Shown here piece after piece: positions 6,496 to 7,171 of a DNA stretch of 7,171 nt. Both the position numbers and the translations under genes were made by a program. This stretch comes from Bianquea renquensis (GTDB lineage Bacteria; Bacillota; Clostridia; Lachnospirales; Bianqueaceae): positions 1 to 7,171 of the forward strand of contig NZ_JACRSQ010000060.1 of assembly GCF_014384895.1 (NCBI RefSeq), read 5' to 3'. Positions within the stretch are counted from its first letter, which is position 1. Each line of letters opens with the position of its first letter. The notes below the pieces were generated by a model. That model was not told the DNA's origin and ran no database searches. It worked only from the letters and a program-made list of their open reading frames with translations.

Positions 6496-6924
6496 ATGAC
6501 ACAAGATATTGAAATGCTGGACTATATCTGTAAAAATGCAGAGATGGGCCGTGATAATCTATCCCACATTCTGGATAAGATCGAGGACGCCGAGCTGCAC
6601 AAATGCCTGGTCAGCCAGATGGAGGAATACCAAAAGACCTATGACTCCGCCTATGAAATGCTGGACAATCTGGGGCATAAACCGGAGAGCGCCGGTGTCA
6701 TGGCGAAAACCATGGCACATCTCACATCCGATGTCAAGACCATCAGCGATAATTCTCCATCGAAGATTGCGGAAATGGTAATTCAGGGAAATACCATGGG
6801 CGTCACAAAGATGACAAAGCGCATTCACGAGTATGACGGCGATAACAAAAAAATCGTTGCGTTGGCGCAAAAACATGTAGCCATGGAAGAGGACAATATT
6901 GAAGAGATGAAGAAATTTTTGTGA
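6496..6924 (+). CDS. Small helical-bundle protein, ferritin-like/DUF2383 type
   Basis: A 142-residue acidic, almost wholly helical protein with no signal peptide or membrane segment. Conserved-looking stretches are MLDYICKNAEMGRDNL (7-22), QMEEYQKTYDSAYEML (41-56), SKIAEMVIQGNTMGVTKM (89-106) and the C-terminal helix AQKHVAMEEDNIEEMKKFL (124-142). This pattern resembles clostridial proteins grouped with DUF2383/ferritin-like four-helix bundles. Glutamates on separate helices (E16, E44, E93, E131/E132/E136) and H111 could bind metal, but no full ExxH diiron pair is evident, so activity is unknown. GAGGTGAT (6483-6490), preceded by a second GAGGTG (6478-6483), gives a very strong ribosome binding site. 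No clear promoter is visible in the 79-bp gap, so it may be read with the beta-helix gene. A large terminator follows. Confidence 0.85.
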   Translation: MTQDIEMLDYICKNAEMGRDNLSHILDKIEDAELHKCLVSQMEEYQKTYDSAYEMLDNLGHKPESAGVMAKTMAHLTSDVKTISDNSPSKIAEMVIQGNTMGVTKMTKRIHEYDGDNKKIVALAQKHVAMEEDNIEEMKKFL

Positions 6925-6971
6925 TGGTAGATCCAAGAAAGAGGTTGTCGTGAATATGGCCCCTGATAGGT

Positions 6972-7045
6972 AAGAAGGAGACAGTCCTTTAGAAAATCAG
7001 GCTTTATCGAAGCTTTGGATTTTTGTCGGACTGTCTCCTTCTTTT
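6972..7045 (+). terminator. 72-nt hairpin terminator
   Basis: The outer stem is 16 bp and perfect: 6972-6987 with 7028-7043 (AAGAAGGAGACAGTCC and its complement). Inside it, AAAATC (6993-6998) pairs with GATTTT (7018-7023), and AGGCTT (6999-7004) pairs with AAGCTT (7010-7015, one G-U pair) around a 5-nt loop. The 3' arm ends in CTTCTTTT, a modest U-tract on the plus strand. It most likely ends the transcript of the gene at 6496-6924, and could also act for a convergent gene to the right. The length and layered form are larger than a minimal terminator. Confidence 0.65.
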
Positions 7046-7171
7046 AGAAGTCTCTGTTGCAGGGCGGAAAATCCCCTTGTTTGGATTTTGAAAAGCGCTC
7101 CTCGGTCTAAGCTGCTTTCTGCCCCTTTTTTTCCTTCCTAGTTTGCGATTTCCTGAGGTTGAGTGTGACGA

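Noticed and set aside
7068..7089. Second terminator (AAAATCC/GGATTTT, 7-bp stem, 8-nt loop)
   Set aside because: No U-tract follows on either strand and the stem is AT-rich; left as a chance inverted repeat.

Overview
The window looks like chromosomal DNA from a member of the Clostridia (Bacillota), probably a gut lineage near Oscillospirales/Lachnospirales. The basis is moderate GC, strong AGGAGG-type ribosome binding sites, TTGACA/TATAAT-like promoters in AT-rich gaps, and protein sequences of clostridial type. The lineage is an inference; there is no rRNA or other marker here to fix it.

Layout. Positions 1-166 hold no gene, but contain a 14-bp perfect hairpin that probably ends the minus-strand transcript. 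Two intact metabolic genes follow on the minus strand. gdhA (glutamate dehydrogenase, ammonia assimilation) lies at 167-1498. glgB (glycogen branching enzyme) lies upstream of it at 1688-3532. The 189-bp gap between them carries a gdhA promoter and, between promoter and start codon, a hairpin followed by seven U: an intrinsic terminator inside the gdhA leader, so transcription attenuation is plausible. glgB has its own promoter facing leftward. Back to back with it is a strong rightward promoter (TTGACA, 17 bp, TAGAAT), and two palindromes lie between or over the divergent -35 elements.

The rightward promoter drives a large gene that is broken in this sequence. An N-terminal laminin-G/concanavalin-like domain and the start of a bacterial Ig-like (BIG2) domain are read in one frame (3721-4599). 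A right-handed parallel beta-helix domain of carbohydrate-active type is read in the -1 frame (4380-6416). Family similarity switches frame within a few bases at about 4449-4455, and the last strands of the BIG2 domain are absent. An internal deletion with frameshift explains this better than a single-base error. Next comes a small, intact helical-bundle gene (6496-6924) of the ferritin-like/DUF2383 type, then a long 72-nt hairpin terminator. Positions 7046-7171 hold no gene I can support, apart from a possible 20-codon tail of a minus-strand gene running off the right edge.

How they work together. glgB and gdhA are central storage-carbon and nitrogen genes that could share readthrough transcription. 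The divergent beta-helix protein is probably carbohydrate-active, and its shared control region with glgB hints at joint regulation by carbon supply (inference). I see no CRISPR array, tRNA, rRNA, complete insertion sequence or defence system.
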